Shown one piece after another: positions 1 through 8,476 of a DNA stretch of 64,000 bases; within the stretch, counting starts at the first letter, position 1, and every line of letters begins with the position of its first letter. The position numbers and the translations under genes are program-made. Source of the stretch: Vibrio parahaemolyticus (GTDB lineage Bacteria > Pseudomonadota > Gammaproteobacteria > Enterobacterales > Vibrionaceae); contig NZ_UHIL01000001.1 in NCBI RefSeq assembly GCF_900460535.1, positions 930,001 through 994,000 of the forward strand. Reading direction: 5' to 3'. Under the pieces are notes generated by a model, which made no database searches, was not told where the DNA came from, and saw only the letters and a list, made by a program, of their open reading frames with translations.

Positions 1-1267
1 CTAACAAACGGTAAGATTGCTGCTTGATGAAGTTTTTGTTTTCCGGCGCTTTTTCGACAAGCTCTAAGGCTTTCTTCGCGTTTTCAATTACTTTTTTGCT
101 GTCGTTCTGATGATAAGCGAGACCAGACTGAAGTAGGGCGGCTTTCGCTTCAAGCTGAGGGATATCCGCGTATTCCAGTAACTCTGTCGCACGTTCCAGA
201 TATTGCTCTGCAAGTGCGTAGTTGTAGAGTTGCAGGTAAGTCGCAGCCAAGCTCAACCGAATCTTGATGGTGCGATTGATATTACGACTGGTGCTTTCGT
301 GATCCAGTACGTTGAAGTAGTGCACCAAAGCAAGGTTGAACTTGCCTTGATAAAAATAGATGTCGCCCATTTGTTCAAGCACATCGGCCAAAATAGGGGA
401 GCTTGGGTAAGAGTCGTAGAAATCTGCAGCCTGAGACAGATATTCAATGGCTTTGTCGTAAACACGACGTTCTTGGAAAAGTCTCGCCAGCAAGCGGTTT
501 ACTTTGGCAAGGCGAGTACCGCTGTCACTTTCGATGGACTGCCAATAACCGTAAAGCAGTTCTGAAAGCGCAAGGTTGTATTTTTTACTGTTAAGGTAAA
601 ACTCACCAACAGAAGTGTAGTAATCAATTAAGGCCAAATCGGAACGACTGTCCTCAAGCATGCTTTTCGCTTGAGCATACAAACGCTCTGCGCCAACGTT
701 ATCGCCACGATGAGCCGCTAGCAGGGCTCGTTGCATCACCATACGATAACGGACGCTGTCTGTACGTTGAAGTACAGAGTCGGCTTCGTCTAGCTGTTTT
801 TCAATTTGATTGAGGGTGTCTTCGGCAGCTGAATAGTTGTGGTCGTACATCCAAATCATTTGGTTGCGCATGAGTTGCACATCCAAAGTCATGTAAGGCA
901 GTTGATATTCTTTCGCGAGCTTTTCTGCTTCATTGAGGTTATCGATCGCTGAGCGGACATTGCCCATTGTATAGTCGGCTTGCGCAATGATCTTGTGTGC
1001 TTCGATGGTGCTGGCTGGGGTACGAATGCTGCGATCGGTCTCTTCTCGAGACATCGCAGAAGGGCTGCCGCTTTCTTTACGTTCGGTCAGTTCGCGTTGC
1101 GATAAGTAGTTTTTGGCTGCTTGCTTTGCTTGAGCTGGCTCTATCTCAGCCAGTTGTTGTGCTTCGTTAAGCAAAGCAGAAGATAAAATGGTCGCGTGAA
1201 GTGGCTGTGCCAAGAGTAGACAAAAAAAGCCTATTAATTTAATTAGACGCGAACTGTCCCAAAACAT
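1..1267 (-). CDS. TPR-containing exported protein, CdgG-like, C-terminal part outside window
   Basis: Open frame on the minus strand that begins with ATG at 1267 and runs off the left edge without a stop, so only about the first 422 residues are seen. The N-terminus (basic residues, then a hydrophobic stretch ending near LLLAQPLHA) looks like a signal peptide or anchor. The rest is helical with repeated TPR-like units, such as ADVLEQMGDIYFYQGKFNLA and a following unit with NRTIKIRLSLAATYLQ. In V. cholerae the gene next to queF and syd is VC0900 (cdgG), a GGDEF protein. From the shared neighbourhood I infer that a GGDEF or other signalling domain may follow outside the window, but no such domain is visible here. 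Confidence 0.6.
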   Translation of the reverse strand, partial: MFWDSSRLIKLIGFFCLLLAQPLHATILSSALLNEAQQLAEIEPAQAKQAAKNYLSQRELTERKESGSPSAMSREETDRSIRTPASTIEAHKIIAQADYTMGNVRSAIDNLNEAEKLAKEYQLPYMTLDVQLMRNQMIWMYDHNYSAAEDTLNQIEKQLDEADSVLQRTDSVRYRMVMQRALLAAHRGDNVGAERLYAQAKSMLEDSRSDLALIDYYTSVGEFYLNSKKYNLALSELLYGYWQSIESDSGTRLAKVNRLLARLFQERRVYDKAIEYLSQAADFYDSYPSSPILADVLEQMGDIYFYQGKFNLALVHYFNVLDHESTSRNINRTIKIRLSLAATYLQLYNYALAEQYLERATELLEYADIPQLEAKAALLQSGLAYHQNDSKKVIENAKKALELVEKAPENKNFIKQQSYRLL

Positions 1268-1374
1268 TCTTTTCGTTCCCTCGAACTGTTTTAGATAGCG
1301 GATAAACCCAAATGACTTCAACTTGCTTTTTATAGCCGGTTGAAGTCGTTTGGTATAGTAACATGCTTGGGCAA

Positions 1375-1405
1375 TAAAAACGCCCGGCAATCCTCTTGAT
1401 TGCCG
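1375..1405 (-). terminator. Rho-independent terminator of queF
   Basis: On the minus strand, CGGCAAT pairs with ATTGCCG around a 7-base loop and is followed by GGCGTTTTTATT. It lies 25 bases past the queF stop. Confidence 0.75.
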
Positions 1406-1429
1406 AACTTATTTCTGCCTATCACGCTA

Positions 1430-2275
1430 TTATTGACGAGCCATGCGATGATTATGAGCTGGCTTATCTTGTTCTGTCGAACGGTAAGGGTTGATATCCA
1501 AGCCGCCACGACGAGTGTAACGCGCAAACACAGTCAATTTGTTTGGTTGGCAGTATTTCATCAGGTCAGTGAAAATACGTTCTACACATTGCTCATGGAA
1601 CTCGTTGTGTTCACGGAAAGACACCAAATAGCGCAGCAACTTCTCACGATCGATCTTGGCACCTTGGTAGCGAATTTCAACGCTCCCCCAGTCTGGCTGG
1701 TTGGTGATCAAACAGTTCGATTTCAATAGGTGGCTATGCAGCACTTCTTCTACTTGCTCTTCGCCAGCAGATCCTGCTAGCAAATCAGCATCAAAATCGT
1801 AGCTGTTGATTTCAATGTCTTGGTCGTCAATGCATTCGCCTTCCATTGTCACGATAGGTTGGTTGGTGTAGTGACCTACAGGGTTCACTTCGACCAACAC
1901 CTTTTCGCCCGCACACGCGGATAGGTCTTGCGTTAAACGCTCCGCTACTTCTTCCCAACTCGCGAAACGGGTTTGGTTGTAGCTATTTAGGTAGAGCTTA
2001 AATGACTTCGACTCAATTAAGTTTGTACTGGTTGCAGGAATGTACACTTCACCAACGGCCACTTGAGGCAAGCCTCTGCTGTTTAGCCAAGACAGTTCGT
2101 ACAGAGTCCAAATGTCATGTCCCAAGAAAGGTAAGGTGTCGCCTAGTTCAAGGTCATCACGGTTTAGGCTGCGAGGTACAGGTTGCAGTAGGCTTGCATC
2201 GTACTGGTTAGCGTACTCAGTCTTTTTGCCCAGCGTCAGGCCAGCAAGCTCTTTAGCGTCAGAATATTTGCTCAT
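1430..2275 (-). CDS. queF: NADPH-dependent 7-cyano-7-deazaguanine reductase QueF
   Basis: Reduces preQ0 to preQ1 in the queuosine pathway that modifies the wobble base of GUN tRNAs in the cytoplasm. The 281-residue length matches the long, two-lobed proteobacterial form (about 282 in E. coli). The substrate-binding segment [17 protein letters not shown] is in the N-terminal half. A catalytic cysteine is expected in the [18 protein letters not shown] segment of the C-terminal half. The ATG at 2275 gives the usual family start [10 protein letters not shown]. It is transcribed alone, divergently from syd, with its own terminator. The preQ0 biosynthesis genes are not in this window. Confidence 0.96.
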   Translation of the reverse strand: MSKYSDAKELAGLTLGKKTEYANQYDASLLQPVPRSLNRDDLELGDTLPFLGHDIWTLYELSWLNSRGLPQVAVGEVYIPATSTNLIESKSFKLYLNSYNQTRFASWEEVAERLTQDLSACAGEKVLVEVNPVGHYTNQPIVTMEGECIDDQDIEINSYDFDADLLAGSAGEEQVEEVLHSHLLKSNCLITNQPDWGSVEIRYQGAKIDREKLLRYLVSFREHNEFHEQCVERIFTDLMKYCQPNKLTVFARYTRRGGLDINPYRSTEQDKPAHNHRMARQ

Positions 2276-2383
2276 ACTTTGTGGTCGTTTTCGATTAGAA
2301 TGGCGAGAATTTTACTGAATCCGCTGATTAATTGCTATCCGGCAAATTCTGCTATCTGACAAATAAGGAATGAGGAGACCTTC

Positions 2384-2929
2384 ATGACCCAAACCGTTAC
2401 TCAGGCGCTACAAGACTTCAGCCTGCGCTACCAACAAGCTTGGCAAAATAAGCACAATGAATTGCCTCGCAATGAGGAGCTTGCTGATCTTGTTTCTCCA
2501 TGTGTCGAAGAGAAGTGTGACGGCGCGGTATTGTGGAAAGCATTCCCGCGAGAAGAGATGGCGGATTTCACTAACGTTGAAAATGCGATTGAGTTGACGC
2601 TGCATGAAGACATTAAAGCGTTTTATGGCTCTCAATACAGTGCGGATATGGACGCAACGTGGCAGACGAATCCTCTGACATTGCTTCAAGTTTGGAGCGA
2701 TGACGATTTTGTTCGCTTACAAGAGAACATTTTGGGTCACTTGGTGACACAGCGTCGTCTAAAGCTAAAACCGACGGTGTTTATTGCAGCGACGGATGCA
2801 GAATTGGACGTGATTTCAATTTGTAACTTAACGGGCAATGTGATCTTAGAGCGTTTAGGAACAGATAAGCGCGAAGTGCTCGCAGAGAATATTGTGGAGT
2901 TTTTGGCCAAAATTGAGGCTGCGGTGTAA
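2384..2929 (+). CDS. syd: Syd, SecY-interacting protein
   Basis: The 181-residue product matches the Syd family, a small cytoplasmic protein that binds SecY at the inner-membrane face and is thought to check SecY quality or SecYEG assembly. Typical segments seen are the N-terminal [14 protein letters not shown], a central VLWKAFPRE and a C-terminal [20 protein letters not shown] at 2384 is preceded by GAGGAGACC, a good ribosome site. The stop is 2 bases before the next gene, so the two are surely cotranscribed. Syd beside queF is the usual arrangement in Vibrio and enterics. Confidence 0.95.
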   Translation: MTQTVTQALQDFSLRYQQAWQNKHNELPRNEELADLVSPCVEEKCDGAVLWKAFPREEMADFTNVENAIELTLHEDIKAFYGSQYSADMDATWQTNPLTLLQVWSDDDFVRLQENILGHLVTQRRLKLKPTVFIAATDAELDVISICNLTGNVILERLGTDKREVLAENIVEFLAKIEAAV

Positions 2930-2931
2930 GC

Positions 2932-3708
2932 ATGTACGTTGTTGAGTTGCAATTTGAGTGTTTTGATAACACCACCGTCAGTGCGGTAGATAAAGCCATT
3001 AACGGTTTGATGGATGCGTTGCGTTACAACGGCCAAGTGCTAGGTCGTGAATTCCCGATAGTGATGGGCGATGGCGAATTTTTTGTGCGCGTGGTTTGCC
3101 CGGAACAAGACAGTTTGCATCCGCGTTATCATTCAGATTTCGTTAAAGTGTGCATGAATCGTTTGTCGGATGCGTCTTTGCTTGCGCCGAAAATGCGTAT
3201 GCTTGGTCGTGATTTAAATTCAGAACAAGCGGCCGAAGACGAAGCGCCAAGTTGGCAAGTGCTCTACACGACGTATGTGCACACATGCTCGCCACTGCGC
3301 AGTGGTGAAACCTTGTTGCCAATTCCACTGTATCGTAATGATCCGACACTCAATGGCGATCATAAAGCGGTCATCAAATGGCAGACGGAATGGCAAGCGT
3401 GCGATGAAATCCAAATGGCGGGCGGGTGCCGCGCGGAGCATGCGGCGCTGCACGAAATTTGCGACGTAGACAGTGTGTTGTTCCGCCGCGGTTGGGATTT
3501 GCGTGGTCGTATCGAATACATCACCAAGATTCCAACTTACTATTACCAGTATCGCGTAGGCGGTCAGTCGTTGGAGAGCGAGAAAGCACGTAAGTGTCCG
3601 AAGTGTGGTGGAGAATGGCTGCTTGATGAGCCATTACATGACATCTTCTATTTTAAGTGCGACTCGTGCCGAATTGTTTCGAACATCTCTTGGGATCATA
3701 TTAAATAG
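2932..3708 (+). CDS. DUF2310 zinc-ribbon protein, possible nucleic-acid binder
   Basis: This 258-residue cytoplasmic protein of the DUF2310 family has no assigned role. The C-terminus carries a zinc ribbon with two CxxC pairs (KCPKCGGEW and FKCDSCRIV, around residues 221-246). The N-terminal two thirds is a family domain beginning MYVVELQFECFDNTTVSAVDKA. It starts 2 bases after the syd stop, so it depends on the syd promoter, and the pair is followed by a shared bidirectional terminator. V. cholerae has the homologue in the same place after syd. The zinc ribbon suggests nucleic-acid or protein binding, but that is inference. Confidence 0.85.
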   Translation: MYVVELQFECFDNTTVSAVDKAINGLMDALRYNGQVLGREFPIVMGDGEFFVRVVCPEQDSLHPRYHSDFVKVCMNRLSDASLLAPKMRMLGRDLNSEQAAEDEAPSWQVLYTTYVHTCSPLRSGETLLPIPLYRNDPTLNGDHKAVIKWQTEWQACDEIQMAGGCRAEHAALHEICDVDSVLFRRGWDLRGRIEYITKIPTYYYQYRVGGQSLESEKARKCPKCGGEWLLDEPLHDIFYFKCDSCRIVSNISWDHIK

Positions 3709-3747
3709 GTTCTCACCTGACGTAACTTGATAGATTGAGAAAGACTA

Positions 3748-3779
3748 AAAAGGGCTGATGTTTTCACATCAGCCCTTTT
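3748..3779. terminator. Bidirectional terminator between DUF2310 gene and metQ
   Basis: AAAAGGGCTGATG pairs perfectly with CATCAGCCCTTTT across a 6-base loop. The A and T tracts on both sides let it end the syd operon (+) and metNIQ (-). Confidence 0.85.
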
Positions 3780-3812
3780 GTTTTCGAATAGTTCGGTTTT
3801 AGAAAAGCGGGA

Positions 3813-4622
3813 TTACCAACCTTTCACTACGCCGCCTTTGAATAGTTTTTTCGCTGCTTCGTAAACTTCTTCAGTTTGGTAAGCTTTTACGAAGTTTTGT
3901 ACGTTTTGAGCATTAACGTTCTCTTCACGCGCTACGATTAGGTTTACGTATGGAGATTCTTTATCTTCAACAAACACACCATCACGCTCTGGAGACAGGT
4001 CGATAGAGCTTGCGTAAGTGGTGTTAATGATAGACAGCGTTACGTCATCCAGAGAGCGAGGAAGTTGCGGTGCTTCTAGCTCAATGATTTCAATGTTCTT
4101 AGGGTTGCCTACGATGTCACGTACTGTAGCGAGTAGACCAACGCCATCACGTAGAGTGATCAAACCTTGTTGCTCAAGAAGCAGTAGTGAGCGACCTAGG
4201 TTGGTTGGATCGTTTGGAACCGCGATGCGTGCGCCATCTTGAATTTCATCCACAGATTTTACTTGCTTTGAGTACCCTGCGATTGGGTAAACAAACGAGT
4301 TACCTGCGATAGCCAGTTTGTAGCCGCGATCTTTAACTTGTTGATCTAGGTAAGGTTTGTGTTGGAAAGCGTTCGCATCTACAGAGCCGTCATCTAGCGC
4401 AGCGTTTGGTGTTACGTAGTCCGTGAACGTAACCAGTTCAACGTCTAGGTTGTACTTTTCTTTCGCTACTTTTGCCGCTACTTCAGCAACTTGCGCTTCA
4501 GCACCTGCAATTACGCCAACTTTTACCTTGTTTACGTCCACTTCTTTATCGCCACAACCCGCTAGAACAAGAGCAGAAGCAGCAGTTGCTACAGTCAAAA
4601 GACCTTTAAGGCTAAATTTCAT
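3813..4622 (-). CDS. metQ: MetQ, methionine-binding lipoprotein of the D/L-methionine ABC importer
   Basis: Periplasmic substrate-binding protein, anchored to the membrane by lipid, that delivers methionine to MetNI. The 269-residue product has a lipoprotein signal ending in the lipobox LVLAGC (Cys at about residue 23). The NlpA/MetQ fold follows, with the conserved segments NAFQHKPYLDQQ and PNDPTNLGRSLLLLEQQGLI. ATG at 4622 is preceded by GGAGATAAAC. It is the last gene of metN-metI-metQ and lies 32 bases after metI. Control is expected from the MetJ operator upstream of metN. Confidence 0.96.
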   Translation of the reverse strand: MKFSLKGLLTVATAASALVLAGCGDKEVDVNKVKVGVIAGAEAQVAEVAAKVAKEKYNLDVELVTFTDYVTPNAALDDGSVDANAFQHKPYLDQQVKDRGYKLAIAGNSFVYPIAGYSKQVKSVDEIQDGARIAVPNDPTNLGRSLLLLEQQGLITLRDGVGLLATVRDIVGNPKNIEIIELEAPQLPRSLDDVTLSIINTTYASSIDLSPERDGVFVEDKESPYVNLIVAREENVNAQNVQNFVKAYQTEEVYEAAKKLFKGGVVKGW

Positions 4623-4654
4623 GTTTATCTCCTTATAATATGTATTTTCAATGC

Positions 4655-5332
4655 TTATCGGTGGTCTACACGGCGCACCACTGCGTCACCGATAGACTGA
4701 ATAATTTGTACTAGAACAATCAACATCACAACGGTTACTGCCATGATAGTAATGTCGTAACGGTGGAAGCCGTATCGGATGGCTACGTCACCGAGGCCGC
4801 CGCCGCCCACCGTTCCTGCCATCGCAGAGTAGCTCACTAATGTCACTAGAGTAATCGTCACTGAGTTAACAATAGTCGGCATTGCTTCTGGTAGGAGAAC
4901 TTTTGTGATGATTTGCGTTGGTGTTGCACCCATGGATTGCGCAGCCTCAACCAAGCCAGTTGGTACTTCCAGCAATGCCCCTTCAATAAGACGAGCGACA
5001 AACGGAATCGCACCAATAGTCAGCGGAACGATTGCCGCAGTTGTACCAATGAAAGTGCCCACTAACATCTTAGTTACTGGAATGATCGCAACCATCAAAA
5101 CAAGGAAAGGAACTGAGCGCCCAACGTTAACCACTGCACCAAGAATTCCGTTCAGTTTGGTGTTTTCTAGTAAGCCGCCTTTCTTAGTAATATGCAGAAT
5201 CACTCCCAATGGAATGCCGACCGCAAAACCAACTACGCCCGCAACCGCGACCATGTAGATGGTTTCCCACGTAGCACCTAAAAGTAGTTTGCTGTTTAAA
5301 CTTAGCCATTCAAAAATCGTATTAAAGGACAT
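4655..5332 (-). CDS. metI: MetI, methionine ABC importer permease
   Basis: Inner-membrane permease of the MetNIQ importer, about 225 residues with five hydrophobic segments. The coupling loop contacting the ATPase is seen as [28 protein letters not shown] chose the ATG at 5332 ([12 protein letters not shown]) over an upstream TTG at 5338. It lies about 10 bases after AGAGGT and overlaps the metN stop (5322-5324) by 11 bases, which fits translational coupling. Membrane and ATPase subunits lie side by side, and the binding protein follows. Confidence 0.95.
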   Translation of the reverse strand: MSFNTIFEWLSLNSKLLLGATWETIYMVAVAGVVGFAVGIPLGVILHITKKGGLLENTKLNGILGAVVNVGRSVPFLVLMVAIIPVTKMLVGTFIGTTAAIVPLTIGAIPFVARLIEGALLEVPTGLVEAAQSMGATPTQIITKVLLPEAMPTIVNSVTITLVTLVSYSAMAGTVGGGGLGDVAIRYGFHRYDITIMAVTVVMLIVLVQIIQSIGDAVVRRVDHR

Positions 5333-6356
5333 AACCAAGTACCTCTACTTTTACGTTGTTCTCGCGCAGATATTCAATTGCTGCACTGTCGTCTTGTTCA
5401 TTACCAAACAGCTCTGCGACCATCATGCCGAACTTCACGCCGCCAGCGTAATCAAGATCGGAACTCAGAATGCTGACGTCGATGTTGTACTTACGCGAAA
5501 TCTGCGACATCAACGGTGCATCTACGGTTGCGCCAGTAAATTCCATACGGACAAGAGGGTAGCTGCCTTCAACGCGATTTGGTTGCAAACGCGCTTGGTA
5601 ATCTTCTGGAATGGAAAGATCCAATGTGGAACGAATGAACTCGTGAGCCAGTTCCGTTTTAGGGTGCGCAAAAATATCGCCAACCGTGCCTTTCTCAACC
5701 AATTCACCACCACCGATGATCGCCACTTCGTGACAGATGCTTTTTACCACTTCCATTTCGTGGGTGATCAGTAGAATCGTGATGTTGAGTTTGCGGTTGA
5801 TTTCTTTTAATAGCTCAAGGATGGATTGAGTTGTTGCAGGATCCAGTGCGCTGGTGGCTTCGTCACACAACAGTACGCTTGGGTCGGATGCCAATGCACG
5901 AGCAATAGCCACACGTTGTTTTTGACCGCCACTTAGGTTGGACGGATAGCTTTCGTGCTTGTCCGCTAAGCCAACGAGCTTTAGCAACTCAGTCACTTTT
6001 GTTGTGATTTGCGATTTGTCTTTGCCAGCCAGTTCCAGTGGTAGAGCCACGTTATCAAACACAGTACGAGACGAAAGCAGATTGAAGTGCTGGAAGATCA
6101 TGCCAATGTTGCGGCGCGTTTCAACCAACTGCTTTTTGCTGAGTGTTGTTAAATCAACGCCATCAACGATGATGGATCCAGAGCTTGGTGCTTCTAGCAT
6201 GTTTACACAGCGGATCAGAGTACTTTTACCAGCGCCTGATGAACCGATAACACCGAAGATGGTGCCCTTGGCGATGTGTAGGTTAATGTCTTTCAGGGCA
6301 AGGATTTCCTTACTGCCTTGGTAGAACACTTTATTGACGTTTTTTATTTCTATCAT
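5322..6356 (-). CDS. metN: MetN, ATP-binding subunit of the methionine importer
   Basis: Cytoplasmic ATPase that drives methionine uptake with MetI and MetQ. The 344 residues show Walker [10 protein letters not shown] (about 38-46), signature LSGGQKQR, Walker [12 protein letters not shown] and the H-loop in LLITHEM. The C-terminal 80 residues are the NIL domain that binds methionine and shuts transport off when the cell has enough (known for E. coli MetN). It is the first gene of the operon, with a sigma-70-like promoter and MetJ boxes upstream. Confidence 0.96.
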   Translation of the reverse strand: MIEIKNVNKVFYQGSKEILALKDINLHIAKGTIFGVIGSSGAGKSTLIRCVNMLEAPSSGSIIVDGVDLTTLSKKQLVETRRNIGMIFQHFNLLSSRTVFDNVALPLELAGKDKSQITTKVTELLKLVGLADKHESYPSNLSGGQKQRVAIARALASDPSVLLCDEATSALDPATTQSILELLKEINRKLNITILLITHEMEVVKSICHEVAIIGGGELVEKGTVGDIFAHPKTELAHEFIRSTLDLSIPEDYQARLQPNRVEGSYPLVRMEFTGATVDAPLMSQISRKYNIDVSILSSDLDYAGGVKFGMMVAELFGNEQDDSAAIEYLRENNVKVEVLGYVL

Positions 6357-6447
6357 GTTTCAACCTGCCCAGAGATAAGGGGAACTTCGCTGTCAAAAAC
6401 GGCCTTTGACAGAACTTAATTTTGAGCTTTATCTCAATTCTCAGTTG

Positions 6448-6476
6448 ATGCTATGGGTTAACCAGAATGAAGTCAA
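6448..6476 (-). promoter_or_regulatory. metNIQ promoter
   Basis: Read on the minus strand: TTGACT (6471-6476), a 17-base spacer and TAGCAT (6448-6453). A start near 6441 would give a leader of about 85 bases. That leader holds a hairpin, TGTCAAA paired with TTTGACA at 6391-6411. Confidence 0.6.
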
Positions 6477-6485
6477 TAGATATTT

Positions 6486-6509
6486 TTACGTCTAGACGTC
6501 TAAATGTAT
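6486..6509. promoter_or_regulatory. MetJ operator (tandem met boxes)
   Basis: A perfect 8-base met box AGACGTCT sits at 6494-6501. It is flanked without gaps by TTACGTCT (6486-6493, 6 of 8) and AAATGTAT (6502-6509, 5 of 8). MetJ binds such 8-base tandem repeats with S-adenosylmethionine as corepressor. The array lies just upstream of the metN -35 element, so methionine-dependent repression of metNIQ is expected. Confidence 0.85.
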
Positions 6510-6698
6510 GGATGTTCTGTTTTGGAAAGAAAGAGGCGTAGATAACAACAAGAAGATGAGCGGAGGGGCACCCTCAGATTTACCGATTCTTGCCCAACAA
6601 ATCAACCGTTTTGTCGAGGCCTAGAACGAATTAGATAGTGTTGAAGTTTATAAGGTATGTAATAATCTGATTAAACCGAGTTAATAGAGAAATACGTT

Positions 6699-7250
6699 TT
6701 GGCAAAACCTGCTGTTTTTATCGATCGTGACGGCGTGATCAACGTTGACCACGGCTACGTTCATGACGAACATGATTTTGAGTACATTGACGGTGTGTTT
6801 GAAGCGACAAAAGCGCTGAAAGATAAAGGTTACCTGTTGGTGCTTGTAACGAATCAATCGGGCATCGCGCGCGGTAAATTCAGTGAAGACCGTTTCTTGT
6901 CTCTGACACAATGGATGGACTGGAACTTCGTTGATAATGGCGTTGAGTTTGATGGTTTTTACTATTGTCCACATCATCCTGAGCATGGCATCGGTGACTA
7001 CAAGCAAGATTGTGATTGCCGCAAACCTAAACCTGGTATGTTTATCTCTGCTCGCGACTTCTTGAAAATCGACATGGAAAAATCTGTGATGATTGGTGAT
7101 AAAGCCGAAGACATGATGGCAGCAGAAGCCGCAGGTGTTGGCACTAAGATTCTGGTTCGCACAGGTAAGCCAATCACCGAGCAAGGTGAAGCATTAGCTA
7201 CAGTAGTGCTCGATAGCATTGCAGATGTGCCAGCGTATTTACAAAAATAA
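6699..7250 (+). CDS. gmhB: GmhB, D-glycero-beta-D-manno-heptose 1,7-bisphosphate 7-phosphatase
   Basis: HAD-family phosphatase that removes the 7-phosphate from heptose bisphosphate in the ADP-heptose pathway for the lipopolysaccharide inner core. The 183-residue product has the nucleophile motif DRDGVIN near the start, motif II TNQSG, the zinc-binding loop CPHHPEHG with CDCRKP, and motif [12 protein letters not shown]. The start is a TTG at 6699. The protein from there aligns to the E. coli start MAKS, and no ATG lies in frame just upstream. It stands alone between metN and treR, away from other heptose genes, as in V. cholerae. Confidence 0.94.
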   Translation: MAKPAVFIDRDGVINVDHGYVHDEHDFEYIDGVFEATKALKDKGYLLVLVTNQSGIARGKFSEDRFLSLTQWMDWNFVDNGVEFDGFYYCPHHPEHGIGDYKQDCDCRKPKPGMFISARDFLKIDMEKSVMIGDKAEDMMAAEAAGVGTKILVRTGKPITEQGEALATVVLDSIADVPAYLQK

Positions 7251-7269
7251 CACCACAATTTGCATGTTT

Positions 7270-7297
7270 AAGGGAAGCGTTTGCTTCCCTTTTCTTT
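7270..7297 (+). terminator. Terminator of gmhB
   Basis: AAGGGAAGC pairs with GCTTCCCTT around a GTTT loop, followed by TTCTTTTATT. Confidence 0.8.
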
Positions 7298-7352
7298 TAT
7301 TGCTGTTAAAGTTCAGTCACCTAAGCATTCATCCATTCTAGTTTGATCACTT

Positions 7353-8300
7353 ATGAGCAAAAAACTCACCATTCTTGATATCGCGAAATTGGCAGGCGTT
7401 GGCAAATCAACAGTAAGCCGTGTGCTTACCAATGATCCAAAAGTGAAACCTCAAACGCGAGAGAAAGTAGAGCAAATCATTCGTGAATCTGGCTATGTAC
7501 CGTCCAAATCTGCGCAATCAATGCGTGGCGGTAGCCAAAAAGTCATTGGAGTTATTATCTCCCGTCTGGACTCACCATCCGAAAATCGCGCAGTTGGTAC
7601 AATGCTCAATGCATTGTATTCCGCTGGCTATGACGCGGTGATCATGGAAAGCCAGTTTGATCGCGACAAAACCAACGAACACCTAAACGTGCTTAAGCGT
7701 CGCAATGTGGATGGCGTGATTGTGTTTGGCTTTACTGGGTGCGATGAGCAAGCCTTAGCCGAGTGGGGAAATCGCATTGTGGTGATTGCGATGGATACCA
7801 ATAACGTCTCTTCCATCAATTATGATAACCAAGGCGTGATAGACATGGCTTTGTCTCATCTTGAGCAGCAAGCTTTATCTCGCATTGCTTACATTGGTGT
7901 TGATCCTGAAGACAAAACCACAGGCTTGGCGCGTTTAAATGCTTATAAAGCTTGGTGTCAACGCAAACAACTCACACCTTGTTTCCAAACCGGTAAGCTT
8001 AGCCATGAAAGTGCTTATCAGTTGGTGGATCACGTTCTAAAAGCAGACACGCAAGCCATTGTGTGTGCCAGCGATACCATTGCATTGGGCGTAATTAAGC
8101 GTCTTCAAGAGTTAGGCCGTGAAGACGTGGTCGTGACAGGCGTGGGTGGTAACGAGTTGCTTTCTTTCCTTTTCCCTAACGTATTTAGTGTTGACCCAGG
8201 TTATACCCTTGCGGGTGAAAAGTCCGCTAAGATGCTGATTAATCAATTAAATGGCGATGAAGAAGTCGTTCACTTCACTCAACATCCTGTTTGCCGTTAA
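7353..8300 (+). CDS. treR: TreR, LacI-family trehalose repressor
   Basis: Cytoplasmic repressor of trehalose uptake and breakdown; in E. coli trehalose-6-phosphate is the inducer. The 315-residue length equals the E. coli protein. The N-terminal helix-turn-helix reads LDIAKLAGVGKSTVSRVL (residues 8-25), and a periplasmic-binding-like effector domain follows (about 61-315). It lies directly upstream of treB in the same direction, with two palindromic operators in the 176-base gap. The repressor can therefore act on treBC without necessarily blocking its own promoter, which must lie in 7298-7352. Confidence 0.94.
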   Translation: MSKKLTILDIAKLAGVGKSTVSRVLTNDPKVKPQTREKVEQIIRESGYVPSKSAQSMRGGSQKVIGVIISRLDSPSENRAVGTMLNALYSAGYDAVIMESQFDRDKTNEHLNVLKRRNVDGVIVFGFTGCDEQALAEWGNRIVVIAMDTNNVSSINYDNQGVIDMALSHLEQQALSRIAYIGVDPEDKTTGLARLNAYKAWCQRKQLTPCFQTGKLSHESAYQLVDHVLKADTQAIVCASDTIALGVIKRLQELGREDVVVTGVGGNELLSFLFPNVFSVDPGYTLAGEKSAKMLINQLNGDEEVVHFTQHPVCR

Positions 8301-8350
8301 CCCGTTCTAAAACGATCTGCTCTAAAATTATACTGTGATCATTCTCAATT

Positions 8351-8368
8351 AATGGGACTGTTCCCATT
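8351..8368. promoter_or_regulatory. TreR operator 1
   Basis: Inverted repeat AATGGGACTGTTCCCATT; the arms AATGGGA and TCCCATT match fully. It has the same half sites as the second operator 56 bases downstream (centre to centre). Confidence 0.75.
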
Positions 8369-8405
8369 TTGTTTTTTGTCTTTGGGTGGCAATATTAAAA
8401 TTAAG

Positions 8406-8425
8406 AAATGGGAATGTTCCCATTT
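8406..8425. promoter_or_regulatory. TreR operator 2
   Basis: Near-perfect 20-base palindrome AAATGGGAATGTTCCCATTT, one central mismatch. It is about 50 bases upstream of the treB start, where it would overlap or abut the treBC promoter. Confidence 0.8.
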
Positions 8426-8476
8426 ATAAAAATAAAATGATGAATCGAATGTATCCAATACAGGGTGGACAAAGTT

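Noticed and set aside
5259..5774. 171-codon frame opposite metN and metI
   Set aside because: Antisense shadow of two well-supported transporter genes; no start signals.
6357..6447. SAM riboswitch in the metN leader
   Set aside because: Only a simple 7-base hairpin is present and no terminator; the MetJ boxes explain methionine control.
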